Assembly (NCBI RefSeq): GCF_032854445.1
Contig: NC_088300.1
Location: 19,389,608-19,453,607 of the forward strand
Length of the DNA stretch: 64,000 nucleotides
Direction: 5' to 3'
Source: Liolophura sinensis
Lineage: Eukaryota > Mollusca > Polyplacophora > Chitonida > Chitonidae
A program made the position numbers and the translations under genes. Position 1 is the stretch's first letter. The number at the start of each line of letters is the position of its first letter. Under the pieces are notes generated by a model. The model had not been told where the DNA came from. It ran no database searches and saw only the letters and a list, made by a program, of their open reading frames with translations. Shown here one piece after another: positions 1-11,800 of this stretch.

Positions 1-445
1 AATGTTATGGTGATTACTCGGATGAAAACCTGTCATGTGAGCAGCTGTGAAGCCCTATAGTTCTTATATAATGAATATTTTATATCTGCCTGAGTATACA
101 AGTAGGGCTTGTTCACTTAGTGTTGAAAGATCTGTCAAAATGCTTCCCCATCTCCTTATTCCAGAGTCTAATCCCATGATATCAAATAGTAAAAAAAAAA
201 TCTTAACAGTAGCCCATGGGATGTGTATTTTTTTATTTGTGGATTATAAATTTTGGTTATTTATAATTTCCCTGTCTTAAGTTTCTTGCTTGAGTTATTT
301 TATATCATGTGTATGATGGTTACAAATGGAAGATGTCAGCTGCATCATTGTAGACACTTCATTTCAGTTTTTCTTTTCATTATGCTTTTGTCTGTTTTCA
401 TAACATTGATTTCTTTTTTTTGAAATTTATTTATTTAAACTCTAG

Positions 446-1179
446 TATAAACATGACAAAGGAAACCTGTTTCACAGTGGTCTGGGTGAAAAAATTATTA
501 AAGAAGTAGCCATCATTATGTTGTTACTGAATGTAGGCCTACTGGCTACCGTCCTCCATATTGACATGTATATGAATGGAGAGTAAGTTTTATACATACA
601 GTGCATGCTATCAAAATGTCAGTGACGAATATCTGGGTATCATCACAGTTCTGTGAGATGGTGCTATTTTAAATAGTTGGCCATTGGTAGTCGGTGTCAT
701 AATCATGACTACTTTGAGTTATTTATTTGACAGCATTGTCACAATATACTTGTTAATCACTTCCTGGTCTGGCAATGCTCTTGTGTAAAACACATCACAG
801 TATGTGTACACATACGGCATGATTGTTGTAAGGACTCATTACGCATGTCAATAAGTGGAATGAAAGTAGGACATCTGCTTCATGGACAGTGTTCTGATTT
901 TGCATATTGTCGGATGCTACAAATTTACGCGAGATACTGCAATTACATAAGATAATGTTCTGTTTTCTTTTGACAATTCAATTTTGAGGCATTGATTCGA
1001 CAATCACACCATGATAATCGTGGCTCATGAAAGTTCTCATCTTATAGTATGTCAGATATTTTCACTGTTTGAAATGGGGCCAGCAACCTGTTAACAGTAC
1101 ACAGAGAGGCTGTGAACATGAGTTTTGTGTTTTCCTTGTCAGACTTCTTATACTGTGTAACCTAGTTCACATTGACTGA
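446..1179 (+). CDS. Last two exons of an unidentified membrane protein (partial gene)
   Basis: Two exons are inferred. The first is 446-582 (137 nt), preceded by a pyrimidine-rich acceptor ending CTAG and followed by the donor GA|GTAAGT. It is fully open and starts YKHDKGNLFHSGLGEK, then a strongly hydrophobic stretch (VAIIMLLLNVGLLATVLHI), so a membrane helix is likely. It ends in phase 2. The acceptor TTTTCCTTGTCAG at 1142 opens an exon (1143-1179) whose first base completes that codon; it reads ELLILCNLVHID and stops with TGA at 1177-1179. The phase agreement supports the pair. Earlier exons lie left of the window, and no poly(A) signal is evident just after the stop. I do not recognise the family. 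The first exon is better supported than the second. Confidence 0.5.
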
Positions 1180-3942
1180 AGGAGTTAATTGTAATCAATT
1201 TGTCAGGTTATTTTAAGGGAGTTTTAGGCTGCTATGTTTTTGTTCTTCTTTATTTGTATTTCGTTTGGCCCCATAGATAGGAAAAAACTGGTCACCACTC
1301 AGAAATCCATGTACAGTTCTGACATTTTGAGACAAAATATATGAGATGTTAAAATACAATGTTTAAAGCCCAACATTATTTGTTTTTATTTGTTTATTCT
1401 AATGAGTAAGTGACTGACTACAAGTTTGCCTCATAATTATTCCAATGTTTGTCACACTTATATTTTAGAAAACTGTGTTCAGAAACTCTTGTCACAATGA
1501 TCTGAAATATGGTGCATGGTTTATAAAATGACAGTGAAATTGACTGGAATGACACACACAGATTTGTCCGGCTTCCATGCCCAGTCCACACCTGTGGGAC
1601 GATGGTACATGGTAGGTCGAGGTTTTCAACACACCTGTCCTTAACAGAGATAACTAGAGCACACACTGCATGAGAAATTCTGAAGATGTGCTAAATTTTT
1701 AGAAAATATTACTGCATATAATCGTATGTACTAAGTCACACTAATTTGCCAACCGGCCCGGATAGCACAGTTGGTAGAGCGTCCGCTTGGGGGCCGGTAG
1801 ATCCAGGATCAATCCTTGATCGAGTCACACCTAAGACATTAAAAGAGGAAGTTGTAACTTCCTCGCTTGGCGTTCAGCATGAAGGGGATAGTGCAACGAC
1901 TGGTTGACCCGTATCAGTATAATGGCTCGGGCGGGGCGGCTTACTTGCCTTCGGTAAGTCGTCTCAGTGAAGCAGCACTAAATAAAAGAGCGGTGGAAAT
2001 CCGTCCTGCAACAAGGAGGCACATTACACGTACATGCACCCTAATGATTCCTTCGTCGACATATGACTGAAAAATTGTTGAGTACGACGTTAAACCCCAA
2101 GCACTCACTCACTCACTAATTTGCCTGACAATGCTACAAACTCATGAGGCACATCCCAGTGGAACATTATTGTGTTGTGTTACATTTAGCTACATAGTCT
2201 AGTCATCGGGGATCATGAAACCATGGAGCAGTTGGCTTTGCCTGATTTGGCCCACTTCAGGTAACTGCCTTCCAATCATTAAGTCGAACATAATGTAGAT
2301 TCAACCCCATTTTTCAAGATTCCACTGCTTGTATGGATAACTGTGGGATGTGGAGACAACAGGTGTTCCAAGAATTTACTTGTGTGTTCTTACATGAAGT
2401 TCACTGAAGACCACTTGCCTTCCACTAATATGACAAGTGTCACAAACTGTAGAAATCACTGTAGCTCACAATGTTGGTGGTTTCCTTTGAGCGCTGGTAA
2501 GGATTATGTCAAAGACACCAGACATGACACCTCATCTTGTCAAGGAATATTGATGCTCAGTACACCAGTCCTATTACAACTGCTTGTAAGTCAATATTTT
2601 GTTATATCTACTACTTTAAAGTCACAGTTCATGGGAAGCTGGTCTGCTTTGATGATCCCATTAACAATAAGTATATCACCATCCTGGAAATTAATTTTGA
2701 TAATCTTCTGCAGTTGAAAAGTGGAAAACTTTACCAGTTGTATCAAGTACCAATAACTTTTGGGTTAGCTGATTAAAGCCTTATGTTAAGATGGGGGGAA
2801 ATTGTCAAGAGGTAATGTGTTCGACTCAACTATGCGACATACAGGGTGTGAGTTCAACCCTGACCATTAACAGGGAATTTTTATTGTTTGTGACATCTGT
2901 GGTGAGCATGGAGCTGTTTGCGAAGTCTTCTCTTTCATCAATATGGCGTATAAGTCTGTACACTGATGTAAAATAAGTGTCTGACATTTTGGGAACTCGT
3001 AAAATTTCTTCCCACCTGTATGAAGATGGTCCAAAGCTGTGAACTCATTAATTCTTCCCTTTATTACGTCACATAATGCCTGCTCATGAAACATACATGA
3101 AGTACACGAACACTTCGTCGCACAAAAAAACCGACGCGTTCTGTTGTCACTGGGACCTTCTGTGTAGCACATCCTCGAGTCTCCCATTGGTTTCAAACAT
3201 ATAGTAATAAGGAATCTTTCCTGCCAAAAGTACTGCAGTAATCCTCTGGTGGAAGACAGGTACTGTGTATGCTCAATGCTTAATTCAGCTAGTCCCCGGA
3301 CAGTCGTTACATGGGAAAATGTAGCATATAATGAGATTTAGAAGTATAGAAAGTAAAGAAATTTCTGAAGAGCACTGTCTCTATGGTTAGACCATGAGAA
3401 GAAGCAAATCAAAGCTGCATAACAATGATAAAAAAAAAACAACACAAGATAACATCTACCATGGAATTATTTATTTTTTTTATGATAAATATGCCACAAT
3501 GGTCACCATACAATGACTCCACAATGACTGCATACATGTACATAGCGTGCATATGTATCTTCATGCATTCTAATTTACAGCTTGGGTTTTTAAATGTGAA
3601 AGACATATTTGAACTATTGCTTTTGATATGAACTACAATCATGACAAAATGGTCCCTCTTTTGTCAACAGTGGTGGTTGTTGGAAAGTGTCCAAAAAGTG
3701 TCCAAACAGTGTGACTCTGCCACAGTGATTTAACCACTGTATAAATTCACACAAATTCTGGACACTTAAGTGTAGTACAGACATGTAGCTTGTTGTTTTG
3801 GACACGTGTATATCAATACTTTTGTGAGCATGAAGTCCTGTCTTTACAATGACTAAATTCTAGCTGTCATAATTGTATACATCCAAATTCGCTTATGTCG
3901 CAGACACTTGCCTTCTACAGTTCAGATTACACACACCTGTTG
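1180..3942. other. Intergenic stretch between the left-edge gene and the golgin 3' UTR
   Basis: No exon with convincing splice sites or conserved coding was seen apart from the SINE at 1751-2115. Open frames around 2343-2976 are AT-rich and contain a motif (about 2400-2430) resembling an internal piece of a degraded SINE that also recurs near 45710 and 60960. They are not considered genes. Confidence 0.5.
1751..2115 (+). repeat. tRNA-derived SINE, ACTC-tailed family, full length
   Basis: The 5' head looks like a tRNA gene: an A-box-like TAGCACAGTTGGTAGAG, then a degenerate B box about 40 nt later. The body ends in GAGTACGACGTTAAACCCC and a tail of ACTC repeats. The direct repeat CTAATTTGCC occurs on both sides (1741-1750 and 2116-2125), a target-site duplication that fixes the ends. 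Nearly identical to the copy at 61572-61925, which lacks 12 internal bases, so both insertions are fairly recent. The 67-codon open frame inside it is not a gene. Confidence 0.85.
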
Positions 3943-3948
3943 TTTATT
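3943..3948 (-). terminator. Candidate poly(A) signal of the golgin gene
   Basis: TTTATT on the plus strand (AATAAA on the transcript) lies about 850 nt after the TRIP11-like stop codon. An ATTAAA variant near 4073-4078 and another AATAAA near 3470 are alternatives. The 3' UTR end cannot be fixed without transcripts. Confidence 0.3.
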
Positions 3949-4798
3949 GCAGGTTTATCTGAATCAGAAATCTTTGATATGATATCATAAATGCATTAGA
4001 TAGTTACAAACGTAAACAAGAATAGAATCAAACAGAAACAGTTTCAGGCTAAATGTGGAATGACAAATACAGTTTAATAAAACTAGCTCTATTTCTAGAA
4101 AATCCAGGTGAACATTCATAACATGCATATCATTTTGGGTTTCTTTAATAACAGATAAAATGAATACCTAAAATGAAATTTTCGGACAAATTAAAATGTG
4201 GCAACTGGGTAACCAGCCGATTTTCTGATATCACATAGTCCTTAATAACTGCGTTATTACCTATAGACAACATGTATAATGCCCTCACCAAACACAACTA
4301 TCTTACACAACATTCCTTTTGTAAAAGTTTACAGCTGATATGTACATTGTTACCAAAATTTTGGACCATTTCAAGTAATGTAGATTAATGAAAAAGAGTA
4401 AGCTGAATCACAGTTATATGATAATTAAGGTCTATAGTATAAAGAATAGTCACATCAGTAAGCACCAGTGCATCAGCCTGCAAATGGGGACATTTTCCCT
4501 GACTAATTCCGATATTCAGGTTCAAGCTGGAAATTCTTGCTCACTTGTGTGATATTTCTCTTGCATTCCTGGATTACCTTACATAGCCTTTAAGCACAAG
4601 TGAACAGAAACATGGAAATAAACAATGCACACCTTCATTTCTCCCGAAATAGCCATAAAGTTAAGAAAAGTTTACACGCCCAAGCCTAAACATGTGATTC
4701 TGAAGTAAGACCATAAGTTATATACATATTACCTTAAATATTACAACAGTTTGTGTAAAACAACAAAAGCTTGTCATAATGGCTTAAGACAGTTGGTG

Positions 4799-5806
4799 TC
4801 ATCTACTGCTTAGCACATCTTTTAATATCGCACTGCTTGACACTGGCACGTTTTGAGTTGGTAAAACTGGAGTAATGGTGCCCTCACGGGCAGCTATAGG
4901 GGCAACCACAGGTAGCGCAGGTGATAAAGAGCTGGAGATGAGCAGGTGAGAGTCATGGGGGGAGGAGCGCCCTCCCACCTGGACGGGCATAACTGCGTGT
5001 CGCGGGGCAGTGAACGGGTTAAACTGAGGTGGGCGAGCACTCTGTTCCACTTTCTCTTTCTCCCGATCATGTTTGTGTTTTTGTCTTGTCTCCTGAGCCA
5101 TTTGCTCAGCAGGCAGTTGCATTACTGGGGGCGGAGGACTGGATTCCTTCTCCAAAAACTTCACAAACAGCTCAGAAAATGACTGAAAGTAGAAACATCG
5201 TTGGAAATACATATATGCACATGTACACTTATATTTAGCCTTTTCGTAACAGGGTTCCCATTCAAGAAAGAAAATGCTTTTCAGAGACATTCTAAGAAGT
5301 AATATACCATGTTTTCTATTACTCTGAATGACCATTTAAGTACAAAACCTTCAAGTGGAGATTAAAAAGTACTCTACTGGTAGCCTATTTCTCAGCCCAT
5401 TTCAAAACATAAGGCAGTATGACTTTCCCCACAGAAAAAAATCAAGAACAGTGAATGACAGCTTAAAGAATAAACTTTTCATTAGCATTTTCAAGGTCTG
5501 CTGAACGTTTCAAGGTCTGCTGAACATTTATTTCAACGATTCCACTGACCAGTGGAAACACCCCTCAAACCATTTGTTTTATGCATTCTTGATCCACCCT
5601 TCACTAAAATCACAATGTAATAATTTGCTTTTGCCAAACAGCTTTCTCACAGATACCCTGAACACTGAACTTGCTTGCTTCTTCTCGTCACTCACCTTAT
5701 CCAAGCCTCCGTGACTGCCCCTGGCTGGGGAGTGTGGAGGGGTTGACGGGGAACGACCAAACCTAAGGAACCCTGGGATCCAGCTACCCTGAGAGTCACC
5801 CACCAC
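4799..5806 (-). CDS. TRIP11: TRIP11 exons 26-27 and stop codon
   Basis: Exon 26 (5806-5696, 111 nt) has [20 protein letters not shown], the counterpart of the Trp/Gly-rich segment after GRAB in vertebrates. Exon 27 (5182-4799) starts with the highly conserved [14 protein letters not shown], passes through a Pro-rich stretch and [14 protein letters not shown], and ends ILKDVLSSR with TGA at 4799-4801. Human ends VVLKDLLKQ, so the C terminus is complete. Confidence 0.93.
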
Positions 5807-8800
5807 CTGGTAATAGAAAAATCACACACTGTACGAGAGTACAATGGATTACAGAATTATGAGGAATAAATGACGCAGTACCATAGTATGTCATTTATTT
5901 TTACACCATGCCTAACCTTTAATTTTAGACACTGAGAGGTCTGCCCACATTTTAAGATCAACATGCATTTAAGATGATAGACATGAATGATGACAGTGGC
6001 AAGGGAATAGGCAAACAACGAAAATTTTCAGCTTCAGACAGAAGGCATTTGGTTTTCAATTGCCAGATAGTTTCAATATCAATTTATTAAAATACAGATG
6101 TACAGAAAACAAGCACTCACTTTATGGAAATCGTCTTGAGAAAAGTTGAGAACCACACCTATGACCCTAAGAGCTTCATTTCGTTTGCTCTGAGGTGTAG
6201 ACAGGTAACCAACCAGTAAGTTCTTCACCAGAACCCTGGGGGAAGACCAGAACATGTCACGTTAATACATGTACCATGTGATGGCAGAAGCACATACAAA
6301 TGCCATGACAGAAAATGAAGTTTATGCCGAAGACTATGAATAAATTGACAGTTCTACTGGATAACTGATTTAAATGGTTCTAAAAATAACGTTCTAACAG
6401 TTCAAACTGTTTTTTCAATACAATTTACATATACATCCTTAACTTTTGACACAAGCATGAAACAAAAACAGAGACACTTGACTGGGTGGCCATCAGAGCT
6501 ATACTGAAGATTAGTGTACATCATATCTATGCATGCTATACATCAATCAACTCTTACTTATCAACTTTAGCCTCTGAAGTTGTCACCAACTTCTTCTTTT
6601 CATCTTCGCTAGATTTCAAAGCCTCTTCTCGCAGTTGAACTGTAAATAAAATAGACAGACTCTTCACACATGGGTCACTGCAAGGCCCACCACCATGGCA
6701 GAAAATGAAAATACAAACAAAGAAGGTATTAAAGGTGGACGTTTGAAAGTGGGAAAGCAAAATGGCTGACAATGCAATTATTTGTTACCAGTGTCGTATA
6801 CCTTGGTATGTGACCAGATGACCGCGGAGTGACAATAATATGACAATGGCAGGATAGAGACATTCCTAATACTTGTTTTATTACGAAATGCTTTAGTATA
6901 ATTTTCGAAATGACCTTAGAATGAATGGATGATGTCTATAAACAACCCTCATAAATACATTTGACAACAAAACACTGAGTGGATGGTTAAGAAAGCTGCA
7001 AGAGAAATAAGCTACACAGAGCAATGCAAGAACGGACTGAGCAACATACAGCAGCTTGGGGGTGAGGCCAGCTGAAATACAGTGAGCGCAGAGCGCACGC
7101 AGGCTGTACAGGACAGGGCGATCTGAGAATATCACAGAAGGTACTGACCGGTGAATAGCCCTCAGTACCTGATGTAATACTCAGAGATAGCAGGTCCTTG
7201 GCTCATGCACATTACCACACAGAGCAGCATTATGGACAGGCAACCTCTAAACATGGCAGGTCACATTAACACAGAAAACAGCACTGTGGACAGGAAACCT
7301 CTAAACATTACAGGTCACATTATCACAGAGAACAGCACTGTGGAGAGGAAACCTCTAAACATTACAGGTCACATTATAACAGAAAACAGCACTGTGGAAG
7401 GCAACATCCCAACATTACAGATAGCATTATCACAGAAAACAGCACTGTGGAAGGCAACATCCCAACATTACATATAGCATTATCACAGAGAACAGCACTG
7501 TGGAAGGCAACATCCCAACATTACAGATAGCATTACCACAGAGAACAGCACTGTGGAAGGCAACATCTAAACATTATACATGTAGGTCACACTGACACCA
7601 GGACACCAGGACAGTGCAGCCCTTACACCACATCCCAACATTATTATTGTGGACATGTACATGTACATTTTCATATCCCAAACATCATGCAAACACGCCA
7701 ACATTATACAATTCTTACAGTGCAAATAGCCACATTCACAATACATTATTACAAATCACATTATGATGCCACCAGTTTACACATGCCACAGCATAACACA
7801 ACAGCATTACATACAAGCACAGCAAACCAACCTTAACACAGCAGGGGGTGAAAACAAGTCTGTAACAAGCTGGAGCTCATGTCATCTATACGGATTTATT
7901 CACAGACAACACACACAGACATGCAAGCTATTGTAAGCATTCTGGAAACATGCTTGCAACAAACACAATTCAAGTTGCTATGCAAAATGAAGTACAGGTA
8001 TGACATAAAAAAAGCTACACTGACAATGCTTGTTCACGACAAGACACACCTGCGATGAGTACTTACTGTGGGTTATTGACTCCTAGCATGCAACAGGTAA
8101 CTTCTGACCTTTGAGTGCACAGCCAATCACCAACACTGCTGTCACCAGTTGAACTGCCTTATTACCATGCAGTGAGACAACAATTATCACAGGCTAAATA
8201 TCAAGGCTGTTTGATAATAAACACATGGCTAAAATAATCTCACAGTAGAGAAATGCGTGTTAAATCCATATCCGTGTAAGCCTGCAGCCTGCTCTTATTC
8301 TCAACAGCAAGAGCCAGAAACTGCAATGGTACATTAAACACACACCATTCACTGTATAAAAATGATGAAGTGATGCATTCCAACGATATACAACAATAAC
8401 ACATAAATTAAAATCTGTTTAGTCCATGCCGATTAGACAGACACGTGTGTAATCTCGGCTAGTAACTTGAGGATGGCTGGATTCTAACTCAGATTACCAG
8501 CTGAGATTAGACAAACATCCACAAACAACACATCATTCCAAAAACAAGAACCCATTCCATGCCAAACTGGCATGTAAAAAACTGAAAGTGAAAGTAACAC
8601 ACTGACAGTGTTAGCTGTTATCTCAGGTGGTCTCCCCTGTTAGTAGTGGGTGGGTTGTTCACAGGAGGCACTGTTTCCCCAATACCAGCGAGAATCCTGA
8701 ACCTGAACTTATTCAGAATTACCAGCTGATATTAAGAAACCAGGCTGTTACCACAATCCATGCAGTTAGGGCAATCCCCTCCATCTCTGGTTAATTATTC

Positions 8801-11800
8801 CATTCAGACACAAAACCTAGCAGGCCATTCCTCTCGCTGAGACAATACCCATGCTGTTTATTACCACACTATGCATACAGTGGTTTGATAGGACACTTGT
8901 CCAACCCCTGCTAGCAACCTCGAGGTGAAGTCTGTACTCTGGCTTACCAGCTGAGATTAGACAATGGTCTAGACTGTTAGGTAAACTAACACTCTTTAGA
9001 CAAACTAACATATCTGTCTCTTCTACCACGAACTCCTCACTTGGTATCTTTCACGTAAAACTATTCCCTCAACAAAAACACATGTCAGGTTACCAACTCA
9101 GCCACTTCACAGATTTATTTTCTTAACTGTCTAGGCTGTATAACATTTTTATTAATAAACACCTTGTTCCATGCCAAAAAGCTGATAAACTTTTTTAAAG
9201 TCTAGGCCTATTACAGAGACCTACAAAATGACATTGTCTGCATTATCCCACTTTTTCTGGGGTGGGGGGTGGGGGGTCTAACTTTACTGTCTTCATAATG
9301 TGTTCATCTAACATTTATCTATATTCTGATTCAGGGGAGTGTTCAGGGCAACTGACATTGGATCATACACAAACTAGACCAAATGACTCATCTTCAGTCA
9401 AGCTAAATATAAAGACTACACCTTTTGATATCAGAAAACAAAATGTCCTACACACAACTGAAAAAAACATTCTGACATAAAGGCCCATGGACAGTTTCAT
9501 GTAAGCTGACTTCAAGTACTGATGAGTGCTTCTCTTAAGTAGACTGCAGGGATTATTACATGTACCTCTATTGTACACATACTAAAAGAGCACTGCGATA
9601 TAATACAGTATGCATGTATTCCTGTTACCAAGCCTTTTAGGTAGCGTTTCATGGTTTACTAAGAAAGACAAAGAAATGATGACAGATCATGGAAGATTTG
9701 GGGATAAATACGAGTCCTTGGTATGAACAAGAATAATGTCCTAAAGGAGATGAATGGTCACTCATGTTTAACTCCACAGGGTAAAAATTCCCCAAATACA
9801 TCTCCATCTTCCTAACTGTACCTAAGACCTATATGTACAATGCAACTCTACAAAGGGAACTTTATCTATTCCGCAAGAAAGTGTGATGTTTAATGTGGCA
9901 GGTTCCCTAGGCAATGAGGACAAATTCTGAATCCGTAAATGGTTTCTTGACAACTTTTAAATGTTTAGAACCAAACTATATAGGGAAGACCAGTAACATG
10001 TTGCACAACCAGTAAGTACATGTAAATACTTATAGTGTCTACTGTAACAATTTCTCATGTACATGTATTGCTGTTTTCTTGAGAGCCCAGTATCATGTTC
10101 TAGAATGAATGATAATGGAATAATGCCACATCAGCAATACTTCAGCCATACTGTGGTGAATCACATTCTAGATGTATGTTTGCTACATGCATTTAACACA
10201 AAATCCTATAAAATATGTAATGTGATTAACGCAACCATGATTAGTAATGAAAGTACATCACAGGCATAAACAAAGAAAAACACAACAAACAAACCGTGAA
10301 TAGAATGAACATAAGACTGACAAATAAAACAATCCAAAAAGACAGTGTGATAAGATGCAGCTTATGCTCCTGATGCACAGCCAGCTAGTGTGTCTGAGGA
10401 TGTACCTTCTTCTCTGAGGGCCTGGATAGTGGCCTCCTTCTTGTCCAGCTGCTCACTGAGTCTGGCAGCAGCCTCCAGACATCAGATGCTTCCTCAAGTT
10501 GACTCTGTAAGAAATGTGCACAATAGGATAACGTTGCCTGTTATAAATGTGTTTTTATAAAGTTTTAAAATTAAAAAAGTTAAGTCTATAATCATATTTT
10601 CTACACATGCTTTCTGATCAATAATTGAAACTGTCATAAGTCTTATTTCTCTCTGTTTATTAAGTATAAGTGTAAGCTGATCATCCATACCTTAGTGTCT
10701 GCCAGTTCTGACCTCAGTCTGGCCACTTCACTGGTCAGCTCAGCGATCCGGGAGCGATAGTGGTCTGTCTCTGTGGCCAGCGTCGACTCCCTGTCTGTAA
10801 CCCACAAAACCATGCTAACATGTAATATGGACATCACAGGGTCCCCAGATTACAGGTTTTGGGGAACTTCTGAGAGAAACATTTCACTACTGTCATCACC
10901 ATACTGGACATAGTTTACAGTTAATCAACAACTGTAATTTGCAGAGTATTGATGTAAACTAGGAAGGGTGTAATTTGCTTAAATTTAAGCATTTAATGAA
11001 AAATGTGAACAAAAGCCTAACTGGTGTACAGTATTTCAATGATACGCGTGACCATTTCCCAAATTATCACACTGCCATTGCTGCTCTACTTTTGTCTTCT
11101 TTGCTGCAAGTCTTTTACTTTACATTTCCTTCCCTTTTTTACAATTTTTCTGCAGGACACATTTTTCAGCAGTTTAAGTCTAATGAATGCCAAATTCCAT
11201 TCAATGTCCACATAATGATAAATGCCTCTAGTCAGGCCTCAATTGTACAAATCCAAGAAGAAGAAAACATCTTTCACCTCATCATTATACTCACCCTGCT
11301 GAAACTGTTCCAGCACCAGCTGAAGGTTAGCCAATGAGGCACTGTACTGCTGACATTGCTCCTGGAGTAGCGCCACCTGGTGGTAGGCAGCATCTCGCTG
11401 ACCAGCAATGGCTACCAGTTGTTGCTGTAAACTCTCTAGCTGCTGACCAGCGTGAGCACTGACAAAACAGAAGATCAGCGATTTAAAACTGTGGCTCTTC
11501 AATACGAAATACTCTCACCGCCCTTACTGAAATACACAGTGAAGCACATATATGGTAAGCCTGGCTGTTTTAAAACTGTCAAACCTGGCTGTCAAACTGT
11601 ATGCAATTAAATACGGATTGCAACCAAATACCAATTACAATGAGAAAAAATAAACAAAGAGACCAAAATAAAGAAAAAAAACCTCATTCATACAAATCAC
11701 TACCTGTCCTCTCACTTAAGAGACAAATATACATAAGAAAATGAAAAGTTAGCATTAATTTGTGTAGAATTACAGAGACATGCAGGCTCATACTCACTTG

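Noticed and set aside
2343-2976. ORFs of 61-124 residues, one with several Cys
   Set aside because: Low-complexity AT-rich DNA containing a motif from an interspersed repeat, no signal peptide and no splice support.
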